A stretch of DNA of 64,000 bases. Origin: Bradyrhizobium niftali (GTDB lineage: Bacteria; Pseudomonadota; Alphaproteobacteria; Rhizobiales; Xanthobacteraceae). The notes beneath the pieces were generated by a model. It worked only from the letters and a program-made list of their open reading frames with translations. It did no database searches and was not told the origin of the DNA. The translations under genes and the position numbers were made by a program. Of the stretch, positions 18,635 through 27,355 are shown piece by piece (position 1 is the stretch's first letter; every line of letters starts with the position of its first letter). Where the stretch lies: contig NZ_SPQT01000002.1 in NCBI RefSeq assembly GCF_004571025.1, forward strand, positions 310,001 to 374,000, written 5' to 3'.

Positions 18635-18745
18635 CTATTCGTAGCGGACCCGGTTCGAGGATTTGCGGGCGCAGGGCAGCGCCAGCACGACCACGCACAT
18701 GGCGACCAAGGCCAGTCCCAGGAACTCGAAAACCAACAGATCCAC
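18635..18745 (-). CDS. Possible 36-aa single-span membrane protein
   Basis: Reading from GTG 18745 gives a very short protein with one hydrophobic helix (LLVFEFLGLALVAMCVVVLALP) and a positively charged tail (CARKSSNRVRYE). GGGGGA lies 8 bases before the start codon. The arrangement, with a single transmembrane segment followed by a basic cytoplasmic end, is that of many real bacterial membrane miniproteins. It lies in the 354-bp gap between rnd and the LysR gene, in the same direction as both. There is no homology evidence. Confidence 0.5.
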   Translation of the reverse strand: MDLLVFEFLGLALVAMCVVVLALPCARKSSNRVRYE

Positions 18746-18872
18746 GGCAAAATCCCCCGACAGAACCGTTAGACTTGGCGGGAGTGCGTTGAGGGTCTGT
18801 TAATTGTCGTGGTTACCGGCGGCGGGCCGGGCCGGATGGTGGACGGGGGGTTAATGGCGCGGACGACCGCCA

Positions 18873-19772
18873 TCACGTCATCAGTTTCGGCAAGGCGGCG
18901 GCGAGGGCGTCCACGGCAGCGCGGACCTTTAGCGGCATCCGTGGCGACCGTGGCCACAGGGCGTGGCAGTCGTACAGGAATTCCGGCTGGCCCCCGAAGA
19001 GTCCGACCAGCGCGCCGTTGTTGAGGCGTTCGCGGACCAGCCAGTAGGGTAGCCAGGCGAGCCCCATGCCCTGCGTCGCGGCATCCGCGATCGCCTCGAG
19101 ATCGTCGAGTCTCAGCCTGCCGGCGGGCATGATCTCGCGCGGGGACTGGCCGTCCCGCGGAAACAGCCAAGGCCGGACGCGCCCCGAGCGGCGATAGATG
19201 ATCGCCTGGTGGGCGGCGAGATCGTCGCTCGATTTCGGCTTGCCATGGGCGCGCAAATAGGACCGCGCGCCGCACACCACCATTCGCTGGCGAGCGATGC
19301 GCCGCGCGGTCAGGCCGGATTCGTCGTCGAGATCGCCGGTCCGGATCGCAAGATCGTAGCCGGCCCCGACGATGTCAGCGATCGGATCGCCGAAGGAGAG
19401 ATCGAGTTCGAGATGCGGATATCTGCGTGCAAGCTTCATCAGCAGGGGAGCGACGCAGTGCCGTCCCTGCAGGGCGGGCATGGTCACGCGCAGCTTGCCG
19501 CGCGGTTCGGATAGCTCGTCGAACACGGCGGCGTCGGCAGCTTCGGCCTCGCTGAGCACCGCACGGCAGCGCTCGTAATAGGCCTGGCCAGCTTCGGTCG
19601 GGCTCTGACGACGCGTGGTACGGTTGAGAAGGCGCACGCCGAGGCGCCCCTCAAGGAAGCGCACATGCTTGCCGACCATCGGTCCCGACATCTCGAAGGC
19701 ATCGGCCGCAGCCGCGAACGAGCCAAGTTCGACGGCCCTGACGAACACGGCCATGCTGGTCAGGCGGTCCAT
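18873..19772 (-). CDS. LysR family transcriptional regulator
   Basis: A 299-aa LTTR. The helix-turn-helix lies in MAVFVRAVELGSFAAAADAFEMSGPMVGKHVRFLEGRLGVRLLNRTTRRQSPT (residues 7-60) and the effector domain follows. It resembles the large subgroup with an RTTRR wing. It is divergent from the oxidoreductase at 19875, with 102 bp between. In this subgroup the divergent gene is commonly the target, and a perfect 13-bp palindrome lies in the gap. Confidence 0.92.
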   Translation of the reverse strand: MDRLTSMAVFVRAVELGSFAAAADAFEMSGPMVGKHVRFLEGRLGVRLLNRTTRRQSPTEAGQAYYERCRAVLSEAEAADAAVFDELSEPRGKLRVTMPALQGRHCVAPLLMKLARRYPHLELDLSFGDPIADIVGAGYDLAIRTGDLDDESGLTARRIARQRMVVCGARSYLRAHGKPKSSDDLAAHQAIIYRRSGRVRPWLFPRDGQSPREIMPAGRLRLDDLEAIADAATQGMGLAWLPYWLVRERLNNGALVGLFGGQPEFLYDCHALWPRSPRMPLKVRAAVDALAAALPKLMT

Positions 19773-19847
19773 ATTGAAAACTCCTGGTTTCGACTGTTTG
19801 CTTGTTTGGGTGATTTATCCGCTTCCACGGGACCGGCATAGCTCCAT

Positions 19848-19860
19848 TCAGTTCAACTGA
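19848..19860. promoter_or_regulatory. Candidate operator palindrome
   Basis: TCAGTT-C-AACTGA is a perfect 13-bp palindrome in the LysR/oxidoreductase gap, ending 14 bases before the oxidoreductase start. Its position would suit repression of that gene. Binding by the divergent LysR protein is inferred. Confidence 0.45.
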
Positions 19861-19874
19861 TTTGGAGTATGTCC

Positions 19875-20864
19875 ATGACCCGCGCCGTTCGCTTTCACCG
19901 GCATGGCGGTCCCGAGGTGCTGCGCATCGAGACCGTCGACGTTCCACCGCCGGCAATGGGCGAGGTGCAGATCCGGGTCCGGGCACTCGGTCTCAACCGC
20001 GCGGACGCGTTGCTGCGGAGGGGCACGTATATCGAGTCCGCGAAATTTCCGTCCGGCCTTGGTCTGGAGGCGGCCGGCACCGTCGAGGCCGTCGGCGAAG
20101 GCGTGGCCGGTTTTGCGCCGGATGACATTGTGAGCATCGTGCCGCCGCTGTCGATGGTGCGATGGCCGGCCTATGCCGAGCTTGCGACGTTTCCGGCCGA
20201 GCTCGTCGTGATGCATCCGCCCGAGCTTGGCTTCGAGGTCGCCGCTGCGGTGTGGATGCAATATCTGACGGCCTACGGCGCACTGGTCGACATCGCCGGA
20301 GTTGGACAAGGGGACGTCGTCGCCATCACGGCGGCATCGAGCAGCGTCGGGCTTGCGGCCATCCAGATCGCGAACCGGATCGGCGCTGTCCCGGTCGCCC
20401 TGACGCGGACCTCGAGGAAACGGCGCGCCTTGCGCGATGCCGGCGCCGCCCACGTGATCGCCTCGGATGACGAAGACATCGGAGCGCGGCTCACGGAGAT
20501 TGCCGGTCCAGACGGCGTCCGGGTGGTGTTTGACGCCGTCGGCGGTCCCGCTTTCGAGCCGCTGACTGCGGCGATGTCACGGGGCGGAATCTTGATCGAG
20601 TACGGCGGGCTGAGCCCCGAGCCGACGCCGTTTCCGCTCTTCCACGTGTTGACCAAGAGCCTAGTCCTGCGCGGCTACCTCGTGCACGAGATCATCCGTG
20701 ACCCCGCGCGCCTTGCGCGGGCGAAGGCGTTCATCCTCGAGGGTCTGTCGGACGGCGCGTTGAAGCCTGTTATTGCCAGGACGTTCCGGTTCGAGGAGAT
20801 CGTCGAGGCGCATCGCTTCCTCGAGTCGAACGATCAGTTCGGCAAGATCGTGGTGACGATTTGA
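19875..20864 (+). CDS. Zinc-less quinone oxidoreductase / MDR family reductase
   Basis: A 329-aa medium-chain dehydrogenase/reductase of the quinone-oxidoreductase type. It shows RAVRFHRHGGPEVLRIE at the N-terminus and VRALGLNRADALLRRG near residue 40. The expected nucleotide site is AITAASSSVGLAAIQIANRIGAVPVALTRTS near residues 145-175, where a GGxG-like turn is replaced by AASSSVG. The structural zinc cysteines are absent. ATG 19875 is preferred over ATG 19869 because GGAG at 19864 would be only one base from the latter. Substrate unknown; it is NADPH-dependent by family. Confidence 0.9.
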   Translation: MTRAVRFHRHGGPEVLRIETVDVPPPAMGEVQIRVRALGLNRADALLRRGTYIESAKFPSGLGLEAAGTVEAVGEGVAGFAPDDIVSIVPPLSMVRWPAYAELATFPAELVVMHPPELGFEVAAAVWMQYLTAYGALVDIAGVGQGDVVAITAASSSVGLAAIQIANRIGAVPVALTRTSRKRRALRDAGAAHVIASDDEDIGARLTEIAGPDGVRVVFDAVGGPAFEPLTAAMSRGGILIEYGGLSPEPTPFPLFHVLTKSLVLRGYLVHEIIRDPARLARAKAFILEGLSDGALKPVIARTFRFEEIVEAHRFLESNDQFGKIVVTI

Positions 20865-20867
20865 GGG

Positions 20868-21009
20868 CCGTAGGGTGGGTTAGCCCTGCGACTGCGCGAA
20901 GCGCAGTTCGCTCGGCGTAACCCACCACTGTCGATATCCGCGGGGGCAGAAGCGGTGGATTACGCCCGCGGATGCGCTTTCGCGCAGCCGCGGGCTAATC
21001 CAACCTACG
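20868..21009. repeat. BIME-like pair of GTAG-tagged palindromes
   Basis: GTAGGGTGGGTTAGCC pairs with GGCGTAACCCACC, then GGTGGATTACGCCC pairs with GGGCTAATCCAACCTAC, so two palindromes lie in opposite orientation with the GTAG/CTAC tags outermost. The same units flank the RAYT gene near 25.2-25.8 kb. The element lies between the convergent oxidoreductase and binding-protein genes. Confidence 0.75.
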
Positions 21010-21024
21010 AAGCCGCGAAGCCCC

Positions 21025-22356
21025 TTACGGCAGCTTCAGCGACGTTTCCGCGTTGTACGGCTTGAGCGTCTCGTCGGCGGCCTTCTGGGCGGCGATGAGG
21101 GCCTCCTTCGGCTGCTTCTTGCCGTTGAGGACCAGCATCACCTCGTCCTCGAGGTTCTTGCGCACCGGCACGGTCTTGTAGGTCGCGAACCAGGGCTTGG
21201 CGACGTCGAGCTGCTCGACGGCTGTCTTGGCGTCCGGGTTCTTGCTCAGGAACTCGACCATGTCAGGCGTCTTGTAGGCGGCCATGTTGGGCGCGAAATA
21301 GCCGGTGGCGCGGCTCCACCAGGCGCTCTTCTCGGGCGAGGTCATCCACTTGATCAGCGTCCACGCGGCCTTCTGCCTGTCGGCTTCGAGACCGGCCGGA
21401 ACGATCAGCGAGGCGCCGCCGATCGGCACGGCGTTGCGGACGTTGCGCGGGATGAAGGCGACCTTGTAGGCGAACTTGGCGTTGTCGCGCACATAGGTCA
21501 GCGAGCCCGTGGACAGCATGATCATCGCGGCGTTGCCGGAGATGAAGGAGGTGCTGACGGCCGGACCGGGCGTCGCGCCGGGCGGATGCACCTTGTGCTT
21601 GCTGACGAGGTCGTTCCACCAGGTCAGCGCGCCGAGCATCGAGGGCGTGTCGTAATAGACTTCGCCGCCGAACTCCTCGTTGTAGTAGCGCCCGCCATTG
21701 CTCATGGTGAGCGTTTCCATCATCCAGCCGCAATAGTCATAGGCGCAGGGGATCGCGATGCCCCATTGGGTCACCTTGTCGCCCTCGCGCTTGGTGAGCT
21801 TCTTGGCCCAGTCGGTCAGCTCGGCCCAGGTCTGCGGCGGCTTGTTCGGATCGAGGCCGGCTTCCTTGGCCTTGTCGGCGTTGATGTAGAGCAGCGGCGT
21901 CGAATTGTGGAAGGGCACGCCATAGACCGAGCGGTTGATCACCGCGTTGCCTTGGAGCGCCGGGAAGAACTGGCCCAGGAATTGTTCCTTGGTGGTGCCG
22001 TCGGCGGCAATCAGGGAGTCCAGATTGGTGAGCTCGTTCTCGATCTGCATGTCCAGGAGGAAGTTCGCCGACATGATCACGGCGGAGGGCGGCTTGCCGG
22101 CCTTGATCGCGGCGCGCGTCTTGATCAGCGTGTCGTCGTAGGAGCCGGTGTAGACGGCGGTCGCCTTGATCGCGGGATGGGTCTCGTTGAACTCCTTGAT
22201 CAGGGTGCCCATGTCGCGGGCGAGCTTGCCGTCGACGGGAACGGGGAAGAACAGGTCGATCTCGGTCGGACCTTCGGCCATCGCCGGGAAGGCGAGGGCG
22301 CCTGCCATAGTGCCTGCGACGGCGAGGCCAAGCATGAGCCTGCGGGAAAACAGCAT
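21025..22356 (-). CDS. ABC transporter substrate-binding protein (UgpB-like, family 1)
   Basis: A 443-aa periplasmic binding protein. The signal peptide MLFSRRLMLGLAVAGTMAGALAFPAMA is followed by EGPTEIDLFFPVPVDGKLARDMGTLIKEFNETHPAIKATAVYTGSYDD, the family-1 extracellular solute-binding start as in glycerol-3-phosphate/sugar binders. WWSRATGYFAPN and WTLIKWMTSPEKSAWW are typical of UgpB. A GGAG site lies 9 bases before ATG 22356. It is last in the operon, after both permeases and a phosphoesterase. That context suggests a phosphodiester or glycerophosphate-type substrate. Confidence 0.9.
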   Translation of the reverse strand: MLFSRRLMLGLAVAGTMAGALAFPAMAEGPTEIDLFFPVPVDGKLARDMGTLIKEFNETHPAIKATAVYTGSYDDTLIKTRAAIKAGKPPSAVIMSANFLLDMQIENELTNLDSLIAADGTTKEQFLGQFFPALQGNAVINRSVYGVPFHNSTPLLYINADKAKEAGLDPNKPPQTWAELTDWAKKLTKREGDKVTQWGIAIPCAYDYCGWMMETLTMSNGGRYYNEEFGGEVYYDTPSMLGALTWWNDLVSKHKVHPPGATPGPAVSTSFISGNAAMIMLSTGSLTYVRDNAKFAYKVAFIPRNVRNAVPIGGASLIVPAGLEADRQKAAWTLIKWMTSPEKSAWWSRATGYFAPNMAAYKTPDMVEFLSKNPDAKTAVEQLDVAKPWFATYKTVPVRKNLEDEVMLVLNGKKQPKEALIAAQKAADETLKPYNAETSLKLP

Positions 22357-22367
22357 CGAAAAATCTC

Positions 22368-23237
22368 CTATTTGATGCCTGAGGTGACGAAAGAGCTGAT
22401 GAAGCGCTTCTGGAAGATCAGGAAGGTGACGAGCAGCGGTGCGATCACCATCAGCGTGCCGGCGGCGATGGTGCCCCAGGCCTGGGTGCCCTCCGCCGTC
22501 GCGGTGAAGACGGACAGACCGACCGTGAGCGGCCGCTTGTCCGGCGAATTGATCACCATCAGTGGCCACAGGAAGTCGTTCCAATGGCTGGTGACCGAGA
22601 TGATCGCGAAGGCGGAAAAGCTCGGCATCGACAGCGGCACGTAGATGTGGCGGATGCGCTGGAACAGGCTGGCGCCGTCGATCAGGGCGGCGTCTTCGAG
22701 CTCGGTCGGAATCGCCTCGAAGGCCTGGCGCATGAGGAAGGTGCCGAAGGCGGAGGCGAAGAACGGCATCATCACGCCGGTCAGCGTGTCGTAGAGGCCG
22801 AGCTGTGCGACCAAGCTCAAATTCGGCACGATCAGCAGCACCGGCACGAGCATGAGCTGCATCAGGAACAGATAGAAGATCAGCGTCTTGCCGGCGAATT
22901 CGAGCCGCGCAAAGGCAAAGCCGGCCAGTGTGATCGTCACGAACTGCACCAGCAGGATGCCGGTGCAGATGATGGTGGTGTTGAGAGCGTAGCGCGGGAA
23001 GTCACCGATCTCCCAGGCATCCCTGACATTGTCGAGCGTCGGCTTCAGGCTCGGCATCAGCTCGGCCATGGCGTTGATCCCGTCCGAGGCAGGGCGCAGC
23101 GTCGCAACGCCCATCCAGAGAAAGGGGATGAGCCAGATGATCGCGAGCAGCACCGTCAGCGCAAAGCCGAGCTTTGGCGTGATCTCGCCCCTGGTGGCGA
23201 GCGGGGCGTCCTTGAACAGCCGGTCGATCAATTTCAT
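22368..23237 (-). CDS. ABC transporter permease (UgpE/MalG-type)
   Basis: A 289-aa inner-membrane permease with six hydrophobic segments. The ATPase-docking EAA loop is present as ELEDAALIDGASLFQRIRHIYVPLSMP near residue 195. It belongs to the MalG-like half of CUT1 importers. The start ATG 23237 overlaps the stop of the upstream permease by two bases (ATGA), so the pair is translationally coupled. No cognate ATPase gene is in the operon. Confidence 0.93.
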   Translation of the reverse strand: MKLIDRLFKDAPLATRGEITPKLGFALTVLLAIIWLIPFLWMGVATLRPASDGINAMAELMPSLKPTLDNVRDAWEIGDFPRYALNTTIICTGILLVQFVTITLAGFAFARLEFAGKTLIFYLFLMQLMLVPVLLIVPNLSLVAQLGLYDTLTGVMMPFFASAFGTFLMRQAFEAIPTELEDAALIDGASLFQRIRHIYVPLSMPSFSAFAIISVTSHWNDFLWPLMVINSPDKRPLTVGLSVFTATAEGTQAWGTIAAGTLMVIAPLLVTFLIFQKRFISSFVTSGIK

Positions 23238-24184
23238 GACCCGCCCTCCCGGTTCGCCATCGTCCGGAACGAGAGCGCGGTGAGGCCCATCAGCGCGGCG
23301 AGCGTCAGCAGCGTGGCCGCCGAGGCCTTGCCGATGTCGTAGTGCTCGACGGCCTGCTGATAGATGTAGAACAGCACGAGATTGGTTGCGTTCGACGGCC
23401 CGCCCTTGGTCATGACGAAGACATGGTCGACCTGCGTCACCGCGTTGAGGGTCGCGATCACGGTGACGAACAGGAAGGTGGGCTTGAGCTCGGGGAGGAT
23501 GATGTGGCGCAGGCGCTGCCATGGTCCCGCGCCGTCGAGATACGCCGCCTCCATCACGTCCTCCGGCACAGCCTGGAGGCCGGCCAGGAAGAACAGCATG
23601 TAGTAGCCGGCGTTCTTCCAGATGGTGATGACCATGATCGCGTAGAGCGCGATGTCGTAATCACCGAGCCAGTTCGGCAGCACCGGCAGCAGGCGGCCGA
23701 TGTAATAGTCGAGCAGGCCGACATTCGGCAGGAAGATGAACAGGAACAGCGCGGACGCCGCGACCATCGGGATCAGCACCGGCAGGAACAGCGCGGCGCG
23801 CAGCACGCTGTTCACGGCGTTGGTGCGCGACAGCGCCAGCGCAAACAAGAGCGCCAGGCCGATGCTGGGGATTGCCGTGCCGACGGCGTACACGAGATTG
23901 TTGACCACCGCGCCGGTGAAGGCGGGGTCGGCGAGCACCGCATTGATGTTCTCAAAGCCGACGAAGCGGACCGGCGCCTTGGGCGTGGCGCGCTGATACA
24001 GCGCGTCGACGATGACACGGCCCATCGCGCCGTAGGTGAACAGCGCGAGGAAGATCAGCGAGGGCAGCAGCAGCAGATAGGCCGGCAGCGAGGCTTTGAA
24101 GCGGGCGGAGAACCGCTTCAGGAGAAGCAGGCGCGGCGGCGCCGATGCCGCGACCGGGAGAGCCGCGGGTTCAGCGAGGCTCAT
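23234..24184 (-). CDS. ABC transporter permease (UgpA/MalF-type)
   Basis: A 316-aa permease with six membrane helices (first helix SLPAYLLLLPSLIFLALFTYGAMG). The EAA loop is VMEAAYLDGAGPWQRLRHIILPELKP near residue 225. It is the MalF-like partner of the following gene. ATG 24184 was chosen over 24211 because it lies one base after the stop codon of the upstream phosphoesterase, a normal operon spacing, and the extra residues are basic and non-conserved. Confidence 0.92.
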   Translation of the reverse strand: MSLAEPAALPVAASAPPRLLLLKRFSARFKASLPAYLLLLPSLIFLALFTYGAMGRVIVDALYQRATPKAPVRFVGFENINAVLADPAFTGAVVNNLVYAVGTAIPSIGLALLFALALSRTNAVNSVLRAALFLPVLIPMVAASALFLFIFLPNVGLLDYYIGRLLPVLPNWLGDYDIALYAIMVITIWKNAGYYMLFFLAGLQAVPEDVMEAAYLDGAGPWQRLRHIILPELKPTFLFVTVIATLNAVTQVDHVFVMTKGGPSNATNLVLFYIYQQAVEHYDIGKASAATLLTLAALMGLTALSFRTMANREGGS

Positions 24185-24185
24185 T

Positions 24186-25037
24186 TCACCGCGCCGGGAA
24201 GTTGAGCGCATAGTCGCGGTCGTCCATCCCCGCCGGTGCGGCGAAGGGGAAGCGCAGACTCTGGTCGAGGAAGTCGTGACTGTGCACGACCAGGTTCTCG
24301 CCGTCGATCAGCACCACGCCATAGGCCGGCGGCTCATGGCTGGCGAGATGGTCGGTCGCGGCAGCGTCGAGCTCGAACCAGACCTGGTGGTTGGTGCCGC
24401 GGAGCGTCGAGAACGGGATCTTGCCATAGCTGCCGAAGATCGGCCGGTGCACATGGCCGAAGAAGAGGTGGCGGATGCGCGAACGATAGGGCGCGATCAC
24501 CTCGGCGAATTCCGCGCTCTGTGCCAGCGAGATCTCGTCCATCGCGTGGACGCCGACCGGGAAGGGCGGATGATGCATGAAGACGACGAAAGGCATATCG
24601 GCCGGCGCTGCGGCCAGCGTGCTCGCGAGCCAGCCGAGGCGCTTGGCGCACATCTCGCCGGCGTGGCTGGTCTCGTCCAGCGTGTCCAGGAAGACGAACA
24701 GGCCGTGCTCGGTGGTGCGTGTACCCTGCACGAAGCCATTGGGATCGCGCGGCGCGGCCTTCAGGCCGTCGAGGCAGGCCACGCGCTTGTCGTGGTTACC
24801 GACCATGGCAATGTAGGGCATCTTCAGCGCGGCCATGGCGTCTGCGAAATTGGCGTAGGATTCAGGCTCGCCCCAATGGGTGAGGTCGCCCGTCACCACC
24901 GCGAAGGCAGCGTCGGACTGGTGCTTGTTGATGTCGGCAATCGCCGCGTCCAGACGGGCGCGCGGATCGAGGCCGTAGAGCTTCAGCCCGGGGTTCGCGA
25001 GATGCGTGTCGGTGATGTGGATGAATTTGAAGGGCAT
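24186..25037 (-). CDS. Calcineurin-like metallophosphoesterase (GpdQ/CpdA-like)
   Basis: A 283-aa class III phosphodiesterase. The binuclear metal site is fully visible: FIHITDTHL (Asp, His) at residue 5, VVTGDLTHWG near 50, MVGNHDKR near 78, the His of VVFMHHPP near 152 and GHVHRP near 195. Relatives hydrolyse cAMP or glycerophosphodiesters. Encoded first in an operon with a UgpB/A/E-like importer, a glycerophosphodiesterase role is the more likely, but this is inference. There is no signal peptide, so it acts on imported substrate. Confidence 0.9.
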   Translation of the reverse strand: MPFKFIHITDTHLANPGLKLYGLDPRARLDAAIADINKHQSDAAFAVVTGDLTHWGEPESYANFADAMAALKMPYIAMVGNHDKRVACLDGLKAAPRDPNGFVQGTRTTEHGLFVFLDTLDETSHAGEMCAKRLGWLASTLAAAPADMPFVVFMHHPPFPVGVHAMDEISLAQSAEFAEVIAPYRSRIRHLFFGHVHRPIFGSYGKIPFSTLRGTNHQVWFELDAAATDHLASHEPPAYGVVLIDGENLVVHSHDFLDQSLRFPFAAPAGMDDRDYALNFPAR

Positions 25038-25156
25038 GGCACGCTGTCAGGACTGTTGGAGGATGGGCGCCTCCGGCAGGACGGCCCTGGACAGGCCGTT
25101 AGAGCGCGAGTGTTTCAGTTTGATGACAGCGGTTCCGGCGTCCACAACGCCGGTGT

Positions 25157-25190
25157 CGTAGGGTGGATTAGCCGAAGGCGTAATCCACCA
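25157..25190. repeat. GTAG-tagged REP palindrome upstream of RAYT
   Basis: GTAG is followed by the palindrome GGTGGATTA/TAATCCACC with the loop GCCGAAGGCG, whose GCC/GGC ends extend the stem. It ends 37 bases before the RAYT start codon and is the same unit as at 25774-25863 and 20868-21009. GTAG/GGAG next to a hairpin is the known signature of REP elements mobilised by RAYT proteins. Confidence 0.8.
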
Positions 25191-25226
25191 CTGTGAGCCA
25201 ACTTCAAGTTGTGCTATTCGCTCGTG

Positions 25227-25745
25227 ATGTCGAACTACCGCCGCGCATTAGCCTCTGGAGGCTGTTGGTTCTTTACGGTGAATCTGCTCGACCGGCAGAA
25301 AGCTCTGCTGACTGACCGGATCGAAATCCTACGAGATGTAGTCGCCGCTACGCGGGAGACCTATCCTTTCGCGATCAATGCGTTTGTGGTTCTGCCGGAC
25401 CATTTGCACGCGATTTGGGAGCTGCCGTCCGGTGATACTGATTTCTCCGTCCGCTGGCGATTGATCAAGACGCGTTTCGCCAAAGCATTGCCAGCGAACG
25501 AGCGACTAAGCGCGGTTCGCGCAGCACGGAACGAACGCGGCATTTGGCAGCGGCGGTTCTGGGAACATCTCATTCGCGATGAGGCCGACTACGCGCGCCA
25601 TGTTGAGTATTGCTATTACAATCCCGTCAAGCACGGGCACGTCTCGATGGTGCGCGACTGGCCGTACTCCTCCTTTCACCGCGATGTCCGCGCGGGACTA
25701 TTTCCCGAGGATTGGGGCGGTGACGCCAAGTTGGCAGGCGAGTGA
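25227..25745 (+). CDS. REP-associated tyrosine transposase (RAYT, Y1 HUH family)
   Basis: A 172-residue TnpA_REP/IS200-like single-domain nuclease. The HUH motif is VVLPDHLHAIWELP (His59 and His61). The C-terminal helix YARHVEYCYYNPVKHGHV has the characteristic Tyr and NPVKHG ending, and PYSSF follows as in this family. ATG 25227 gives SNYRRA, the usual RAYT start; upstream TTG 25209 and GTG 25224 are less likely. It is flanked on both sides by GTAG-tagged palindromes (25157-25190 and 25774-25863), its presumed cleavage substrates. It lacks the left/right ends of a self-mobile IS200, as expected for a RAYT. Confidence 0.93.
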   Translation: MSNYRRALASGGCWFFTVNLLDRQKALLTDRIEILRDVVAATRETYPFAINAFVVLPDHLHAIWELPSGDTDFSVRWRLIKTRFAKALPANERLSAVRAARNERGIWQRRFWEHLIRDEADYARHVEYCYYNPVKHGHVSMVRDWPYSSFHRDVRAGLFPEDWGGDAKLAGE

Positions 25746-25773
25746 GAGCGTGCGTGATGGCCGGGTCACTTTT

Positions 25774-25863
25774 GTAGGGTGGATTAGCGAAGCGTAATCC
25801 ACCTCTTTACTTTCCTCTGGTCAGAAGAAGTGGTGGATTACGCCTTCGGCTAATCCACCCTAC
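25774..25863. repeat. BIME: two inverted REP palindromes downstream of RAYT
   Basis: The left unit is GTAG + GGTGGATTAGCG/CGTAATCCACC. The right unit is the mirror image GGTGGATTACGCC/GGCTAATCCACC + CTAC. A 28-base spacer separates them. Tags point outward as in bacterial BIMEs. It lies between the RAYT gene and the convergent selO end. Confidence 0.82.
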
Positions 25864-25879
25864 GCACCGAGCTTGTCGC

Positions 25880-27355
25880 TCACGTCCCGCAAAACGTCTG
25901 CAACACCCGCTGATCCGGCAGCGGCGGATCGGCGTAGGCGGCATAGTCCGGCTGGTCCTCATACGGCTTCGCCAGCACCTTCACCAATTCCTCGAACGGC
26001 GCGTAGTCGTCGTTGTTCACCGCGGCCTGGATCACGGCCTCGACGCGATGGTTGCGCGGGATGAAGATCGGGTTGACGGCGTTCATGGCGGTCTGCCGCT
26101 CGGCGGCGGATTGCGGCTCGGCCGCGAGACGCTCGCGCCAGCGCCGGGCCCATTCATCGAAGGCTGCGGGGTCCATGAACTCTGCACGCGCGTCATCCGC
26201 GGCCGGATCGCTGGCGGCATCGCCGAGCCTGCGGAACGTGAGGGTGAAGTCGGCCTGGTTCTTCGCCATGGCGTCCAGCAGATCCTGGATCAGCGCCTCG
26301 TCGCCGTCGCGCTCAGTGAACAGGCCGACCTTCTTGCGCAGGCCTGCCTGATAGGCCTTGCTGAACGTCTCGGGGAATGCGCCGAGAATCTCCTGTGCCT
26401 GCTCGACCGCCTTGTCCTGCTCCTCGCCGAACAGCGGCAGCAGGCACTCGGCGAGCCGCGTCAGGTTCCACAGCGCGATGCGCGGCTGGTTGGCATAGGC
26501 ATAGCGGCCCATCTCGTCGATCGAGGAAAACACCTGCGCGGGGTTGTAGGCATCCATGAAGGCGCAGGGGCCGTAATCGATGGTCTCGCCCGAGATCGAA
26601 GAATTGTCGGTGTTCATCACGCCATGGATGAAGCCGACCAATAGCCAGCGCGCGACGAGCTCGGCCTGGCGCGCGACGACGGCGGCAAGCAGCGCGTGAT
26701 ACGGCCGCTCGGTGCCTGATAGCTCTGGGTAGTGGCGGGCGATGACGTGATCGGCGAGCCGGCGGATCGCATCGGTGTCGCGGCGGACGGCAAAGAACTG
26801 GAAGGTGCCGACGCGGATGTGGCTCGAGGCGACGCGGGTCAGCACCGCGCCGGGCAGTGCGGTCTCGCGGATGACGTGTTCGCCGGTGACGACGGCGGCA
26901 AGCGAGCGTGTGGTCGGAATGCCCAGCGCGTACATCGCTTCGCTGACAATGTATTCGCGTAAGACGGGCCCGAGCGCGGCGCGGCCGTCGCCGCGGCGGG
27001 AGAACGGGGTCGGGCCCGAGCCCTTGAGCTGGATGTCGCGGCGGACGCCGTCCCTATCGATGACCTCGCCGAGCAGGATCGCCCTTCCGTCGCCCAGCTG
27101 GGGCACGAACTGCCCGAACTGGTGGCCGGCATAGGCCATGGCGATAGGGTCGGCTCCATCAGGAACCGTCTTCCCGGCCAGGATTTCGGCGCCCTCGGGG
27201 GTCTCCAAGAGGTCCGGATCGAGCCCGAGCTGGACCGCCAAGGGCCGGTTCAGCTTGATCAGCCGGGGGGCAGCAACAGGGGTCGGCGCGACGCGGGCGA
27301 AGAAGCTGTCCGGCAGCGCCGAATAGGAGTTCTGGAAGGGGAAATGGACGGTCAT
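25880..27355 (-). CDS. selO: SelO/YdiU family protein adenylyltransferase (AMPylator)
   Basis: A 491-aa pseudokinase-fold enzyme that transfers AMP from ATP to protein hydroxyl groups. Family features are present: [18 protein letters not shown] near the start, [20 protein letters not shown] (about 75), [20 protein letters not shown] with the ATP Lys/Arg (about 110), [28 protein letters not shown] (about 245) with the catalytic and metal Asp residues, and the C-terminal Cys of VLQTFCGT, used for redox control in this family. ATG 27355 was chosen by family start; the frame is open to 27577 without similarity. Confidence 0.95.
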   Translation of the reverse strand: MTVHFPFQNSYSALPDSFFARVAPTPVAAPRLIKLNRPLAVQLGLDPDLLETPEGAEILAGKTVPDGADPIAMAYAGHQFGQFVPQLGDGRAILLGEVIDRDGVRRDIQLKGSGPTPFSRRGDGRAALGPVLREYIVSEAMYALGIPTTRSLAAVVTGEHVIRETALPGAVLTRVASSHIRVGTFQFFAVRRDTDAIRRLADHVIARHYPELSGTERPYHALLAAVVARQAELVARWLLVGFIHGVMNTDNSSISGETIDYGPCAFMDAYNPAQVFSSIDEMGRYAYANQPRIALWNLTRLAECLLPLFGEEQDKAVEQAQEILGAFPETFSKAYQAGLRKKVGLFTERDGDEALIQDLLDAMAKNQADFTLTFRRLGDAASDPAADDARAEFMDPAAFDEWARRWRERLAAEPQSAAERQTAMNAVNPIFIPRNHRVEAVIQAAVNNDDYAPFEELVKVLAKPYEDQPDYAAYADPPLPDQRVLQTFCGT

